NCBI GenBank assembly: GCA_001599935.1
Contig: BCIJ01000003.1
Coordinates: 890,424 to 954,423 of the forward strand
Source: Holtermannia corniformis
Taxonomy: Eukaryota > Basidiomycota > Tremellomycetes > Holtermanniales
Reading direction: 5' to 3'
DNA length: 64,000 bases
Shown: in pieces, positions 35,227 through 48,795 of the stretch
Numbering within the stretch: the first letter of the stretch is position 1
Layout: each line of letters begins with the position of its first letter
Made by a program: the position numbers and the translations under genes
Notes under the pieces: generated by a model
Told to the model about the DNA's origin: nothing
Databases searched by the model: none
Seen by the model: the letters and a program-made list of their open reading frames with translations, nothing else

Positions 35227-38200
35227 ATGCCCGGCTCAGTCTCACCCTCGGCGTCGTATCACTCGGCAACGTCCCCGCTGAGGACAGCCATGACGTCTAC
35301 ACCTAGTGCGGCGCTATTCCTCGATCCAGAAGATGATGAAGACGGTGAGTAGCGGCACTCTCGTCAAGCTCGTACTTTGAGATGCGGGTCGCGATACCCC
35401 TCGTGTCACTTGCGAGCAGGACTGACGTCTGATAGAAGACCTCCATCCACCTCATATCCGTTCGGTATCGTTTCCCGTCGCTGGCCCATCTCACAGCCCC
35501 GTCAACTCCACATCAGTCCAAGTGACGCCTCCGACACGCTTCGGCGCAAACGTCGCAAACTCTGTCCCTGTCCCCATCTCAACCCCTCACACGCCGAATC
35601 CAAAGCTCACACGATCCGCCACATACCAGCATGACGCTTCCTTGGCGCCCCCGCCGAGCTCGGACGCGGTGCGCGGGACGGATCTCTATCGCGCTTGGAG
35701 GGAAAAGTACATCAAGCCGGTCGAGGACCGGCCGGGTGGCCCGCTGAGGCATAACACGAGCTCTTCAGCAGGCAGCACACATGCAACCATGGCTTCAGGC
35801 AGTGGAACAGGCAAAGGCATTGCACAGGTGCTGGATCTAGTCGACCCAGACGCGAACTACTACAAGACGAATGAGAAAGTCGGGAACTGGGACGAAGACT
35901 CGGATGGCGACCTCGACATTGAAGCCGAGTACCGCACTCGTCTTAAAACGGCGGCAACACTGCGGTCGACGTACCGACCCCAGCCAGTGCTGAACCACGA
36001 CGCTGCTGTACCGTCCTCACCTGAAGGCCGGGAACGGCTCGAATGGCAGACAATGCTGGCTTCGGTGCTCGGCGGTGAGATCCTGAAGGGTGAGAAATCA
36101 CGAATAGGCGGCGAGCAGCCGTCCAACGAAACGTTTCGCAAAGAGCTCGGTGATCTCATGTGGTGGCAGATCCGAGCCCGCGTCCGTGGTCGGACAGAAG
36201 AAGAGGAGCGACGGCGGGTCGAGGAACGACGGAATCGTGTCGTCGATAGCGTGCTCGAAGAAGTCGAGCGCTTCTCAATCGAACCCGACGCAGCGAGGCA
36301 ACCGGCCAAGCAAGCTTCGGGCGAGATTGATCCCCAACAAGCCAAGGACTGGATCTCTGCCACCGAGGACTCGGACGACGTGCAGGCGTCTGACCCGGAT
36401 ACATTTGCGAAACCCGAGACGGGCGAAACGGACGGGATCGAGATCAAGGAGACGCAGGAACGCAACTCGATAGAGCAGGTCGACTACATCCTTGAAAAGC
36501 TGGCGCTCGTCGAATCGCTGTACCCACATCACCTTGCGCTTCGCCACGCCAAACCGCTCTACGACTCTGCGGCGTTCCAAGCGCGAGTGGACGCACTGGC
36601 GGCGTGGTCGTCGATCGTGCGCAGCCTGAAGGCGCAACTGCTCGTGTTGCAAAAATGGACGGGCTCAGACGAGCTCGACATCACCAAGCCCAACACGACC
36701 AAGGAGCGCGCGCTGGTCGGCAAGAATCGCTACCATCCTCTTGACGCCAAAGCGCGCGCGCAGGCAGCCAACGATCAGGCAGCAGATGATTCGACGTTTA
36801 TCGAGCGTATCCTCAAAGAAGACTCTCTCCGGAGGACATTTGAGCGCCGAGCGTTCGTCGAGCTCACAGCGTTGCTTCATACCGCCAAACAGACCGTCAT
36901 CTCCCACCTCCCACTGTTTGAAGAGCTCGCGCTCCCAGATTTTCAATACGAGCTCGTCCGCCTCATCTCCTTTCCCGGTAAACTGATCATCGAGGCTCTC
37001 CGCGTCCGTCTCGACGCCGCGCGAAAGCTCATGGATCCGAGCTCAATGGTCATCGACGACATGATTGACAACTTTCGCATCTCCATCTCGCTCGGCATCC
37101 TCGTAAAGCGCCAATACCTCGAGCTGACGGAACCGGACCCAGACAAGCGCTGGGCGATCCCGCACTGCCTGGTCGAAGACTATGACGCCATGATCTTGCA
37201 AGGGATCACGACGTTTTTCAAGCTGCTGCACTGGAAGCTCAAGCGCGGCGGCAAGGCGCTCTACTTTCGCGAAACCGAGATCCTCGAGAACGAGTGGGAG
37301 TTCTTGTACGAGGCTGCGGACGCGATCGAGGGCGGCGATGCAGTCGTTGCAGAGCACTTTTGGTCAGTCCATCAGTGTTGCGAGAGTCTCGGGCTGACAT
37401 TGACAGCTCGTTAACAAACAAACTCATGGTCCGCGTCACCAACTTTTTCGAAACTCAGCTCGTCGTACCTGTACCGGACGATGAGCGCGACGTGAGGCTC
37501 AAGCCCGCCGGGGCAATCAGCAAGCGTCCGGCTTTGAAGACACCTACATCGCGGGTTCTCAATGGCCCACAAGACAACGTCGACCCGAATACGCACCGAC
37601 ACGAGAACGCGTTCATGAACACGGAACACATGGTCACTTGGTTCAGCAAGATTCTGGATGCGGTCAAGATGCGGTATCGAAAGCTGCAGCGGTTTGCCAG
37701 GTCAGTCGGTCGCTCTCGTGCTCTATGTGGTCCTGACGCGAGGGCAGGCGTCTGACACAGCGGTTCGACAATTCGGCGGAATACGTGCTTGAAGACGACG
37801 ATCTCGACACGTTCATCGAGTGTCTTCACGACACTGGCCACTTCCTCGTGTATACGCAGACGTACGAGGAGCAGGGAACATACCTCATTGCCGATGGCTC
37901 GCTGTGGGAACAACCTGAAGTCGTCCAGCACATTCTCTCGCAATCCTTCTCATCACTCGCTCGAACTTCTATCCGCCAGCGGCGGGCAGATGCTGCGCGC
38001 GACATCAATGGCGACTACATGCGTGATGGCGGTGGCATCTTCAGTAGCGGTGCTGAAGACGGTATGGACGACGACGAGGATATCACAAGCTACATCTTGC
38101 TCGTGTCGCCACGACGCCACTTTGTCTGGACCGGTCCGGTCATGCCTCTCGAGGTCAAGCCGCTCGACCTGTGTCTCGAGGATAACCGAGTCCGCCTGAT

Positions 38201-40416
38201 CGCCGACGGTCCGCTGGAGCGCCTCGCGCAAGCCAAGGTGCAATTCGCCGAAAGCTTCCTCCACCCCGAGAACGACGAGCCGTTGCTACAACTGGAAATC
38301 GTGGTCGAGCAGCAATCGCACTTGCCGCGGGTTCAACGCGAGCTCAAGAAGATCAACCGATCAACCATCCGCCTATCAGAGTGCATTGTCATTTCCGCTT
38401 CGCATGTACGAGAGATGCTGGGGACATCGCCCGGCACGCAAGACTTGATTGAAAACTGGTACATGTTTGCGTCAGAACACGGTCATCGTGTCGGCGCTTA
38501 CATGGACCCGGCCGACTGGGCGACATTCACTCCGCTGCTGATGCAACTGTCGATCAGCTGGGTCTCGTTCATCTGCGACGACTGCGATCCGACGGACCGC
38601 AAGACCTTCCGATGGACCGTCAACGCGCTCGAGTACGCCATGGGCATGACGCGCGGCAACAACATTCTGCATCTCGACAAGCTCGAGTTTGCTTTGCTTC
38701 GATCCAAGGTTGCAAGTTGTATGACTTTGCTCATCAGTCATTTCGACATCCTCGGCGCTCGGTCGAGTATCGAGGCCAAGAAGGAGGCCGAGCGGATAGA
38801 GGCTATTCGGCGTTTGCAGCGCCTTCAAGAGAACTTTGACAACGGCGACGGCTTCCTCGCGAGGGCCTCGTCGCCTCCGGGTCCAGGTCAGGCGAAAACC
38901 GGCGAGCGCTTCGCTGTCGATCGCAGCATACGACTCGTGCGCGAGGAGCGGCTGCGGTTGATCTCCGAGCTCGAACAACACCGATTGACCATGTTCAATG
39001 ACCAGCACCTCATTGGGCAGGTCCTCGACGAGGAAGTCGCCGAGGATCGCTCGCTGGTGTTCCTCGCCGCTTCAACATCAAATATCGCTCTGCGATGGCA
39101 ACAAGGCGGGTTCATCGGCGGTGGTGCCAACGGCAACGTCTACATCGGCTTCAATCTCGACTCGGGCGGCATCATGGCCGTCAAGGAGATTCGCGTTCAA
39201 GATCTCAGCAACAGCCCGGCGCTCTACAAGCAGATCAAGGACGAATCAGACGTCATGCAGATGCTTTCGCATCCCAACATTGTGGATTACTACGGTATCG
39301 AAGTCCACCGAGACCGGGTGTACATCTTCGAAGAGTACTGCGAGGGTGGCAGTCTGGCCAACCTCCTCGAGCATGGCCGCATCGAGGACGAAGACGTCAT
39401 CCTTGTGTACACGGTGCAGATGCTCGAGGGCTTGTTATACCTCCACTCGAAAGGCGTCGAGCACCGAGATGTCAAGCCAGATAGTGAGTAGAGGACATCG
39501 CCAGTGATCCTGACTGACATGGCCAGACATTCTGCTGGGAGCGGGGTCGACTATCAAGTTTGTCGACTTTGGTGCAGCCAAGGTCATCATCAAGGGCAAC
39601 AGGACCATGGCCAAGACAAGGGCGGCCAACAAGCCTCGAGCGCCGGGGCCTGGCATGGACGGACCTGCTGCCATGAATAGCTTGGCAGGGACCCCCATGT
39701 ATATGGCGCCTGAAGTCATCAAGAACGAGAAGACCACGCGGCTAGGAGCCATGGATATTTGGTACGCATCAGCATCCCTCCATATCCATCATTGACGGTT
39801 CTAGGTCCTTGGGTTGTGTCGTCCTTGAATTCGCGACAGGGTGAGTGAATAAACTTCTCAGCGACGCGACTGATGGCATTGCAGCCGCAAACCTTGGAGC
39901 AACCTTGACAACGAATGGTGAGTCTCGGCCTCTACGCGCCATCGTTTGCTGAATATGTTAGGGCCATCATGTTCCACATTGGCATCGCAACACAGCACCC
40001 GCCTCTGCCCGAGCCCGGTCAGCTTTCGGAGCTCGGCATCGACTTCATCGAGCAATGTCTGTGCCTCGATCCGGCTGACCGAGCGACGGCCGCCGAGCTG
40101 CTGGAGCACCCCTGGATCGCTGAGACAGCTCAACAGATGGTGCGTTGCCCAAAGCAAATTAGCAATTGGGCCCACTGACGGTCCCAGCGCGATCACAATG
40201 CGCAAGACTTTGCCTACAGCGGACCGCTTACGAGCATGTCGGCAAACCTCGCGGATCAGTTTGACAGTGTGGCAGAGGCGGCAGAAGGAGATATTGTAAG
40301 CTCGTAAATTTGGGATCGGCTTGGCTGACGCAGTGCTCCAGGACGAGTCGCCATTCGGCTCGACACCCGGCGACACACCGGGCGAGGATGACGCATTGCA
40401 TGAGAGCACACTATGA
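35227..40416 (+). CDS. SSK2: MAP kinase kinase kinase, Ssk2/Wis4/MEKK4 type
   Basis: The ATG at 35227 starts MPGSVSPSASYHSAT; an 80-nt intron leads to DLHPPHIRSVSFPV. A long regulatory region follows (LYRAWREKYIKPVED, YILEKLALVESLYPHHLALR, RAFVELTALLHTAKQT, NALEYAMGMTRGNNILHLDK), matching the Ssk2/Ssk22/Wis4 N-terminal domain. The kinase domain has the glycine loop FIGGGANGNVYIGF, the lysine in MAVKEIR, EYCEGGSLANLLEHG, the catalytic loop EHRDVKPDNILL, the DFG motif FVDFGAAK, and GTPMYMAPEVI. It ends with a short acidic tail. The residue before HRD is Glu, where relatives usually have a hydrophobic residue or Val. The enzyme acts in the HOG osmostress pathway upstream of a Pbs2-type kinase. 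Introns cluster in the 3' third. Confidence 0.93.
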
Positions 40417-40491
40417 TTTTGGGACAAAGGGGGTTGCAATATGCACACTTTCATCGCATACGCCTCCTGTACGACCCGCTACTGACGAGTA

Positions 40492-43112
40492 TCACGCTCG
40501 ACTCGAGTACGATGGCACAAGCGGCCGGCCCAGCCGGGCATTGCGATCCGCATCATCTCCAGCAGCCCATGATGCCTCGGAATAGACGCTCGGTAGCGGC
40601 GGTCGTGCTTGTCGACCAGTCGGCAAATCGGGAGGGAACATCAGGCGCTGGGAACAGCCATCAGCCGGGACCACTCCAAGAGGACTCACCGGAGGGGGCA
40701 CGTTACCCTGCGCGAACGCAGATGAGAATGTGGGCAGCGTCTGCGTGCCAAGAGCGCGGGGCGCACTGATGGCAGCCTTGGGCTTCTCGTCCGCCAGGAT
40801 AGCAAAGTTACCATCCGGATCCGGTGCATCTCCGCGGTAGGCATCGAGGTGAGTCAAAAGCCCCTTGCCAAATTGTAAGCGATTTGCGACGGCAAGGACG
40901 ATTGTTGCGATCGTCAACGTCGCAGCAGAGACCACGACAACGGCAAAGAAGCGCCACGTCTGGAAGGTGAGAAGGAAGAATCGACAATCAAAGCTGACTG
41001 CCCAGGCTACGAGGAAGCTGAAGATGTCAACTTTGTCTCGCTTTAGCCGCCAAGCCTTACAAGGTCGAGAGAGCCAAGAAGAGGTCCATTTGGACACGAT
41101 TCTCTCGTCGCGATGCACGCCACCCCTGTTCGCAGGTCAGGTCAGCCCGCGATGCGGATCACGGGATATCTCACGAGCGCCAGCCATGGTATGATTGCCT
41201 TGAGACTTTGTAAGTGCAGTCACCCATCACGCCTAGCTCACTCACAGCCACCATGAAGCCATACAAGATGGTGTATGCGCGTTTATGAGTCATCCAGTAC
41301 GCGGGCACTCCGCGGGTCATCTGCGTGCGACTGTCAGCATTACCACCACGATAATTTGAGACCTTACTTGGTCAAGCCAAAGAGCAGCCATAGTCAACAG
41401 GAAAAAGACGTCCAGCTGCAGCACGATGCCGAGCGAAAGGACGATCTTGTACACGCGGTTGATGAGGCTCGATGCGCCAACTCGTTTGAACGTCTACGAT
41501 TGCCTTTAGCGCAGCTGCAGCCTGAAGGAAGAGTCACTGACCTGCCAGCCAAAGTCCTTGGCCAGTCTCCATGTTAGTGCTCCATGCAAGATGAGGCTCG
41601 CGCCGTTCAGAACGAGCATTGCGATCTTGATTGTGGTGTTAGCGGGTAGTCTCGGTAGTGTCAAGACGTACCTCTAGTCCACCACGGCGAGCCCAATAAC
41701 CTCGAATGAGACCGACGCCGTTGCACGGTCCAAAGATGATGGTCTGATGGAAGCGTTCGTTGAAGGATGCTGTGGCAGCAAGCGTGTACCCACTCCAAGC
41801 CACGGATAGTACTTGGGTAATCAAGGCGGCGATCCTGCAGACTGTTAGGAGCAATTGTGCTTAATGTACGTAGACTCACAGATGCGGTACCGACTCTACG
41901 AGTAGCTGAGCGAGAAGCATGAGCAACAGGGTTCTAGATCTGCAAGACGAACAGCGGCGATGCTCATCCCGAGTACCCAGAGAAAAAAGCATGCTTGCGC
42001 AATATCCTCGCGAATCGAGTTGTCGAAACTACGTTGGAGTGCGTGAGTCGCGTCGCATCCCATACCGTCACTCCATTCACCTGTTGATGGGCCAGCCCAA
42101 TCTCGCGGCACATTCCTGAGCACATGTCAGAGTGACATATATGTGGGTTCGGGACTGACGACAGTGATGAACGCTGGACTGTCTGAATCGCGAACGAACT
42201 CGAGCCCTACGATCTTGCCACCTTCTGTCACTTCGGAGAGACTGACACCTCGTCTGATGACTGCCTGCTTAGAGTCAGCTCTTTTCGACAGCAGCTCGTG
42301 TCTACGCTTACCTGAGCGGGGACAGAGCTATTGGAGGTCGGGGTTCGGGAGGTCGGTGTTGGTGCTGGGATGGAGATGCTGCGAGCGAGGGTGACGATCT
42401 GAGGTGGTGTGGAAGTCGAGCTGCTCTTGATCTCCTCCTCTTCGTCATCATCAGACTCGGAACCGGCATCAGAGTCGGAATCAGAGTCTGAGTCCGAGTC
42501 CGAATCGTCCTCTGCCTCCTCTCCCTTCCCGTCTTCTTTGCTCGGAGCGGATGATGGTGTGATGGAGGGACTGCTGCTCGCAGTCGACGAGGCCATCGTT
42601 GTCGTCGATGCCGACACGCTAACCGCCGAGGACAACGCTGACGCTGCCTGCTTGTCGGGCACCGAGCCGAAGGGATCCAGTCTCTTTGCCCCGTTGTCCC
42701 GATGGACTTCCCAGCACTTCTTGCCCGTGTCATCACAGATGATGCCGTCCGTCGCAGCACTGCGTGGATATTGCCGGTTGACCACGGCGGGTGCAGTCTG
42801 CCAGTCTGGGTCATCCCCCAGGAAGACTTGCTGGCTGAGGTTGGCCTGGAAGACGACATGTCGAAGGAAATGTGAAGCCGCAATGTTCTGCGACAGGGCG
42901 GCAATGCGAAGCGTCATCAAGACGAGAGCGTGCAAGAGAGCAATGACGAAGAATGCAATCAAAAGCCGGGTGGAGAAGAGCCGTTCGCGCTGAAGGAGTG
43001 AGTTCTACCGACGATGGTATATACAACACCATCTGCTTACTACCAGACGCGCCTCGGCCCACGCCGGTCTCAGCATGTACGAGACGGACATGTTGATACG
43101 CGGAAACCACAT
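40492..43112 (-). CDS. Multi-spanning membrane protein with acidic Ser/Asp repeat
   Basis: The model starts at the ATG at 43112 (MWFPRINMSVSYMLRPAWAE). Hydrophobic segments are LLIAFFVIALLHALVLM, ACFFLWVLGMSIAAV, IAALITQVLSVAWSGYTLAA, IAMLVLNGASLILHGAL, VLSLGIVLQLDVFFLLTMAA, RAYTILYGFM and WRFFAVVVVSAATLTIATIV, about seven helices. Between the first and second lies a large loop with an (SD)n run coded at about 42420-42520 by a GAGTCC-type repeat. The C-terminal tail is Pro/Ala-rich and likely cytosolic. Seven helices suggest a receptor-like or RTA-like fungal protein, but no signature was found. The 3' end faces the MAPKKK, 75 bp apart. Confidence 0.6.
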
Positions 43113-43815
43113 GGCGTCGACCAGCGACCGAACTGAACAAGTCAGCACTCCCGATTCCGTAGCCGTAGCAACTTGCGCACGAAGCAAAAGGAGATCAGTG
43201 GACGATGGTAGCGGCCAACTCCTGCTTGTGCAGGTCCCAGCTACAAGATACTGGTCAGTGTTTCAAGGTTCGGCTGCGTGTTTCAGACGCAGAATCATCA
43301 GTGGTCAAAGCTATTTCGGACCGGATGGCCGTGTGCCAAGGTGAGTAGGGAAACTATCCTGACAGACTGATCCCAAGACTCGTACATGGATAAGGTCAGC
43401 ACCAAGCCTCGTCAGTAGGATGAGTGAAAAGACTATACCTCGCACGGTCCCTATCACGCGCACAGACACCGACGGAAGCAAATCTGCGTCTTTGTGTATC
43501 GACAAACCACCCGGTCCGGCCGTCTGGAGCTGACAACGAACCTCGGCTCATCACACAGCCCGTAGCACAGCTGACGGATGACCCGCCCGGTCGTTTACTG
43601 ATGATCCAGCTTGGTTGATATTAACATTCGAGAAGGCTGGTCGCAGCCGGTTACTGATAAATACCCTGATGTGAGCGAGTGATCTCTCATCCCTCCAAGA
43701 ATCTCCACCGCCGTCTCTTTCCTTTACCTTTTGACCGTCTGTGACGTGTCTGTATCGAGCTGGTCTCGCCCACTTTCTTTTCGCAACACAAACAAACCGG
43801 TAAACATTGAACAAA
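43113..43815. other. Intergenic between divergent genes
   Basis: No supported gene. An AT-rich element (TGATAAATACC, about 43655) lies about 155 bp before the next ATG and may be a TATA-like site. Confidence 0.4.
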
Positions 43816-46502
43816 ATGGTCCTGCTCGATCTTCAAAAAGTCCTCTCCGCCCTCGGACTGGTATCTTCCATCGTCAAGCCATTGCCCATAATTGGCGACC
43901 CTCTTGCAGGCGTCATCGACACAGTCGGCGGCGTCACTGGAGGCCTCGTCGATAGCACGACGGGGCCCGGCTCCCCTCTTGGTGGCTTACTAGGCGACAT
44001 CCTCACTCAGAACGTCACAGGTAACTCGACCGACCTGACTGCGGGTCCGGGGAACGATACCTCGGTATCAGTCAGCGGTGTTGAGACACCCGACTTGACC
44101 TGCGCCGTACAACCTTACGTGCCGTCTGTCCCTTTGATTCTCGAAACGTTTCCGCCAGCAGATCCAGCGAAAGCCCTCGTGTATCGATACCGCCAGCAAC
44201 AGTCCGTCAATCTCGGTTCTTGGTTTGTACAGGAACAATGGATGGCTCCGTCCCTCTTCAAGTGCGCGGCTGGCAAGCAGCAAGCCGAGCTCGATGTCGC
44301 CATGGGCTGGGGCAGCGTCGACAACGCCAGACAGGTGCTTGAAAGGCACTGGGACGAGTGGATCACCGAAAAAGACTTTGAATACCTGTCTTCTATCGGT
44401 CAGTAATCTGCAGCACTATCGGCGTTCACTAACGAAAACCACCAGGCATCAACACAGTGAGACTCCCAATCGGCTTGTATGTAGAGCTTGGCTGAAGAGA
44501 TCTGGCAGAGCTAACACTTGTCACAGTTGGAGTCTTGGCCCGCTGTACTGCCAAAACACGGAGTTCGCCCCGGTCGCTGCGGCCTATGTCAATTCATGGC
44601 CACGCATTGTCCGAGCCATCAATTGGGCCGACAAGTATGGGCTCGGTGTTCTCGTCGACCTCCACGGTGCACCCGGTAGTCAGAACGGTACGCCTTTGGT
44701 AAAGCGCGCAATAAGTTGCTAATGTCCTTTTGCAGGACAAGCGCACGCCGGTACTTCCGATGGCGCCGAAAATCTCTTCAACAACCCAACCAACATTCAG
44801 CTCACGATCAACGCTCTAACGTTCCTCACGCAACAGCTCGTTAAAGTCAACAACGTTGTCGGAATCCAGATCCTCAACGAGCCTAGCAATGTCGATAGCC
44901 TGCCTGCATTCTGTGAGTGGTGGTTGCAACAACTGTCTTGTCTGACCACGCCCTGCAGACACGCAAGCCCTCGCGACGTTGCGCCAAGTGTCTCCCGAGG
45001 CCGCCTCTTTCCCCTTCTAGTGTGTATAGTCCGCCTTGACGGACAGTGACTGACAGCGACAGCATCCACGATGGCTTTGACATGTCGCGCTTCGCTGACT
45101 ACGTGTCAACGCGTGATGACTTTGTCGTCCTCGATCATCACTCGTGTGCGTCCTAGCCTAGAGTAGCGAAGCACGCTGACGCACCTCCAGACTTTGTTTT
45201 TGGCTCTGCTGCAGAACAGGCGGCTCCCGCCCAACAGCTTACAAAAGAGGTCGCGACTTCGCTCCTGTCCTCGCTTGCTGCCGCCTCGACTGAGTCGAAG
45301 AGAAACGTCGTGATTGACGAGTTCTCGTGCGCGCTGTCAGAAAAGGCTCTGGCAAACTCTGCAGATCCCGATACCGACCGCCGTCGCTTCTGCTCTGGGC
45401 AGATGGAGAGCTATGCGAACGCTACGGCTGGATGGTCTTTCTGGAGTGAGTGGATCGTCGCCATGCCTGGCGAACGGGACCTGTGCTGAGACAACCAGGC
45501 TACAAGACAGAAGGCTGCCCTGATGATGTCAACTGGTGCTTTACCGGGGCGGTGGGCAAGTCGTTGCCCTCGACCTTCTACTCGTACCCCAAGTCCACCA
45601 TTGCACAGGTCGCAGCTGCAAATGCCAAAGATTCAGACGACAACTCCTTCGAGCCGCAATCGACCGACTCTACGACCAACTTGCTCACTTACGGTGCCGG
45701 GCAACCGACTAACGAAGAGGTCCTGGCTTCCTTGGGTGGACAAGACCATGACTTTGCCCTCGTCACGGAGCTGCTGTCATCTTCCGGTTTCTCCGACGAC
45801 GACGTCGCCGATATCGACGAACGTCACGATGCCTCGACTGCTCAAGCCGCCTTTGCCATGGGCGCCACCGACGAGACCCTGACGAACCTAGCAACACTCC
45901 CAGCTGGCCACGCCAGCCGTCGCCGTGCTTTGAAGCGGTCACTCGGACTCGGCGACCTGCCCCAGCGCGCATTTTTGCTGTCGTCCGGCCTGAACAAGCA
46001 TCGCTTCGTCGCGCGTCACCTGCGCAACATGTCTACCAAGCGCTCCCTCCGTCGCTCGAATGCGCCCGACAGTGTCGCCAACGTGGTCAAGGCTGGCTTT
46101 GCAAACATGCCCAAGTTGAACCTGCTGAAGCGCGATGACACCGTCTCGTATACTCCCGAGCAGAGCGCCATCTCTAGGGGTTACGCTGATGGTTGGAAGG
46201 CGGCCAAGACGTTTGCGGAGGTCGGAGGCTCACGCTTGGGTCAGTTCACTGGTTTCATACAGGCGTCACGCTAATCACATGCAGGCTTCACGGGTCAGTT
46301 CGTGGCCGACTCGATCAGGGCGATGGGTAGCTCGCTTGTGAGCGGCAACGAGGGGAATTACCGCGACTGGTTCAGTGAGTATTTGGAAGAGTGCTTTCAC
46401 CGACGGTGCTGACTGGCTGTTTCAGTGAAGGGCTTGGCCGACGGTGAGGTGCAGGCGATCAAGACCATGGCTGCCGCCTTGTCCGAGGGTGATTCTCAAT
46501 GA
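43816..46502 (+). CDS. GH5 beta-1,3-glucanase-like with a long C-terminal tail
   Basis: The ATG at 43816 begins MVLLDLQKVLSALGLVSSIV, hydrophobic but not a classic signal peptide. The GH5 domain has NLGSWFVQEQWMAPSLFKCA, HWDEWITEKDFEYL, GINTVRLPIGF, WADKYGLGVLVDLHGAPGSQ, the acid/base ILNEPSN and the nucleophile VVIDEFSCAL, then a Trp-rich end (ATAGWSFW, GCPDDVNWCF). This matches basidiomycete exo-1,3-beta-glucanases. After it come roughly 300 more residues that are not part of GH5. They carry several Lys-Arg sites (ALKRSLGLGD, STKRSLRRSN, LLKRDDTVSY), which Kex2-type proteases can cut. About nine introns were read; the stop is TGA at 46500-46502. Confidence 0.82.
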
Positions 46503-46682
46503 GAGTCGTGTAGGGTAAATAGCCGCAAGCGATGTATTATAGGCAGTACAAGATCCGGCTAGAGGGTTCTACTCCGTCTATATCTGCTGCAGCCGCGGCG
46601 GTGGTCGGCTCTTGGGAAAGTGCGCTTCATATGTCGCCCTGTGCGGATCAGATCGACTTTCTGAATGAGCCAATCCCGAAGC

Positions 46683-48590
46683 TTACATTAATTTGATGAG
46701 CTTGGCCTCCTCGCCCGCTCTCGCCATGAACGCTAATCCGAAAGGCCGGCCGGTAGTCTCCACATACCCCAGCGGCACGATTCCCTGCGTATCGTCAGTC
46801 AGCCAGTGTATCGGTCAGGCGCGGACATACACTCGGCGTGCCTGCTAAACATGAAAAGTTGCCATTCAGGGGGATCAGAGGCGACACAAGCGCGTCTAGC
46901 CGATGCTCGTCGAAGAGACTATCCAGAGCGGCTCGCAGTTGCTGGCGTATGTACGCCAAGTCGAGGTGCGGTGGTGGTGGCTGGATACTCCCGGCAAGGG
47001 CCAATGCTCGGATGAAGCAGCGCATACCTCGCTGGCCTGGAGGAAGCTCTCGATCCTGCCCCGTCAACCAAAAGTTGTAGCAAGCGAGTACGGACTTACA
47101 GCGTGTCGAATAGTGGCATTGATGACGTCCTCGAGGGATCGTACGGGGGACTGTACCAAGCTTTGCAGGTGTGCGTCGAGATCCCCGGCAAAGTCCCGCA
47201 ATAGGATGTCCCGAACATCGGCTTCGTCAACTTGCAGTCCGTAGTCTCCGTCAATGTCGACGATTCGGGCACCCAAGCTCCTCATACGACAAAGAGCTTC
47301 CTCTGTCGCAGACAGTATCTGCGATGAACGCGGTGGGTCCGCTCCGACATGGTGCTTCAGGTAACCGAGGTGCAAGCCTTCGAATTCGAGGTCGTCTTCG
47401 GAACTGGGAGCATAGGTACCTTGGGAGTATCAGCGGTGCCGTAGGGGATCGTGACGACCTACCTGCCAAGTTGCCCGACATGACCTGCAGCAACAGCGCA
47501 ATGTCTGCTGTGCTCTTGGCGATCGGTCCGACCTGATCTGTTTTAGAGCTGGCAAGAGCAATCAGTCCAAGCCAAGAGTCAGCGCCGACTGGCACGAACG
47601 AGATGGGTATCACTCCTTGTGTAGGTAGGAACCCAGCAGTTAGACGCAAGCCATAAACAGACGCCACATTGCACGGATAAAGCTGTCACGGTCAGCTGTT
47701 GTCCCTTCCACACATCCTACCCACAATTGACCCGCAAGTGTCTGTGCCCAGCGCTAGTGGAGCGAAGCCAGCACTGACAGCAACTGCCGAACCGCTCGAA
47801 CTACTGCTCGGACTTCCTCCCGCCACGTACGCCGATGTGCCCTGCCCACCTCTTGCTGACCAGCCGTGGGTGTAGTCGGCATCGGGCTGTAGCCAGTCTT
47901 CGCGGAAGCATGCCCACTCGGTCATGTTGGCTTTGGCGAGGACTGGCATCATCATTGGTTTGATAGATGGTGGACAGGATGAACACGCTCACTGATTGCA
48001 CCGGCTGTCCGTAGCCTCGCCACGACAGGTGCGTCCCCTGGGACGATGGATCCTTCTTTGTAGGAATCAGCTGCGAAAAGTGCGCATGCATCCGATGTGA
48101 TTCACTTACCGAGCACTACCGAGCCAGCCGTGGTGCTCATACCCAATGAAGGGTCAGTTGCGATGTTGTCCCTGCCGATATCAGCTAGAAACAGGCGACG
48201 GCGGGTTAGTTACTTGACGATGACAGGAATACCATGAAGGGCTGAATACACCTCGCCATGGTGCCGTGCAACGTCTAGCTTCTGAGCGATCTCTGGACTT
48301 TAGGTTAGCAAGAGCTCACAGTCTGAGCTCGATAGCACCACTCGCCCCTTGCACAGGGCGAAACCTCTATGACAGCTCGCAGTCCCAGTCCCCGGATGTT
48401 GTTCTCCTCGATCCGTTCTATAAAAGATCGTCAGGACTGCGTCTTTCACTCAAAGGACCTTACCCAAGTACGCATCGACGAGCTCCACCGAGGTCAATTG
48501 ACCGTCGCTCAAAAGGCGTGCCAGCTCTGTCGCGGTCACAGTGAGCAAGCTGATACCTACGCGAGCTTCGAGAGCTCTAGCAATGGACAT
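46683..48590 (-). CDS. Amidase signature family hydrolase, copy 1
   Basis: The ATG at 48590 gives [20 protein letters not shown]. The Lys of the Ser-cisSer-Lys triad lies in the [15 protein letters not shown] segment, and the Ser pair in [20 protein letters not shown], followed by GTDTCGSIV. Later blocks are [53 protein letters not shown] and the end [20 protein letters not shown]. This is the full amidase layout. Fungal members hydrolyse amides or are parts of metabolite pathways; the substrate is unknown. The usual G-G-S before the Ser pair has become S-P-S. It lies 206 bp downstream of a close paralogue on the same strand, an apparent tandem duplication. Confidence 0.8.
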
Positions 48591-48795
48591 GGTAGATGTC
48601 AATCGTCGTGGCGAGTAACAAGCACCTCTACGGTGCTCCGCATGCAAGCACAGACGATCAAGTGGCATAGCCGTCGCATCGTCTCGTCAAGCATCACGCT
48701 GCATACGTTGCGGGAGTGCACGCACTGGAAAGTGCCGGTGAAAAGCTGACCTGCGTTGACGATGAGTCGATCGTGATATCGTTTTGAGCGAATAC

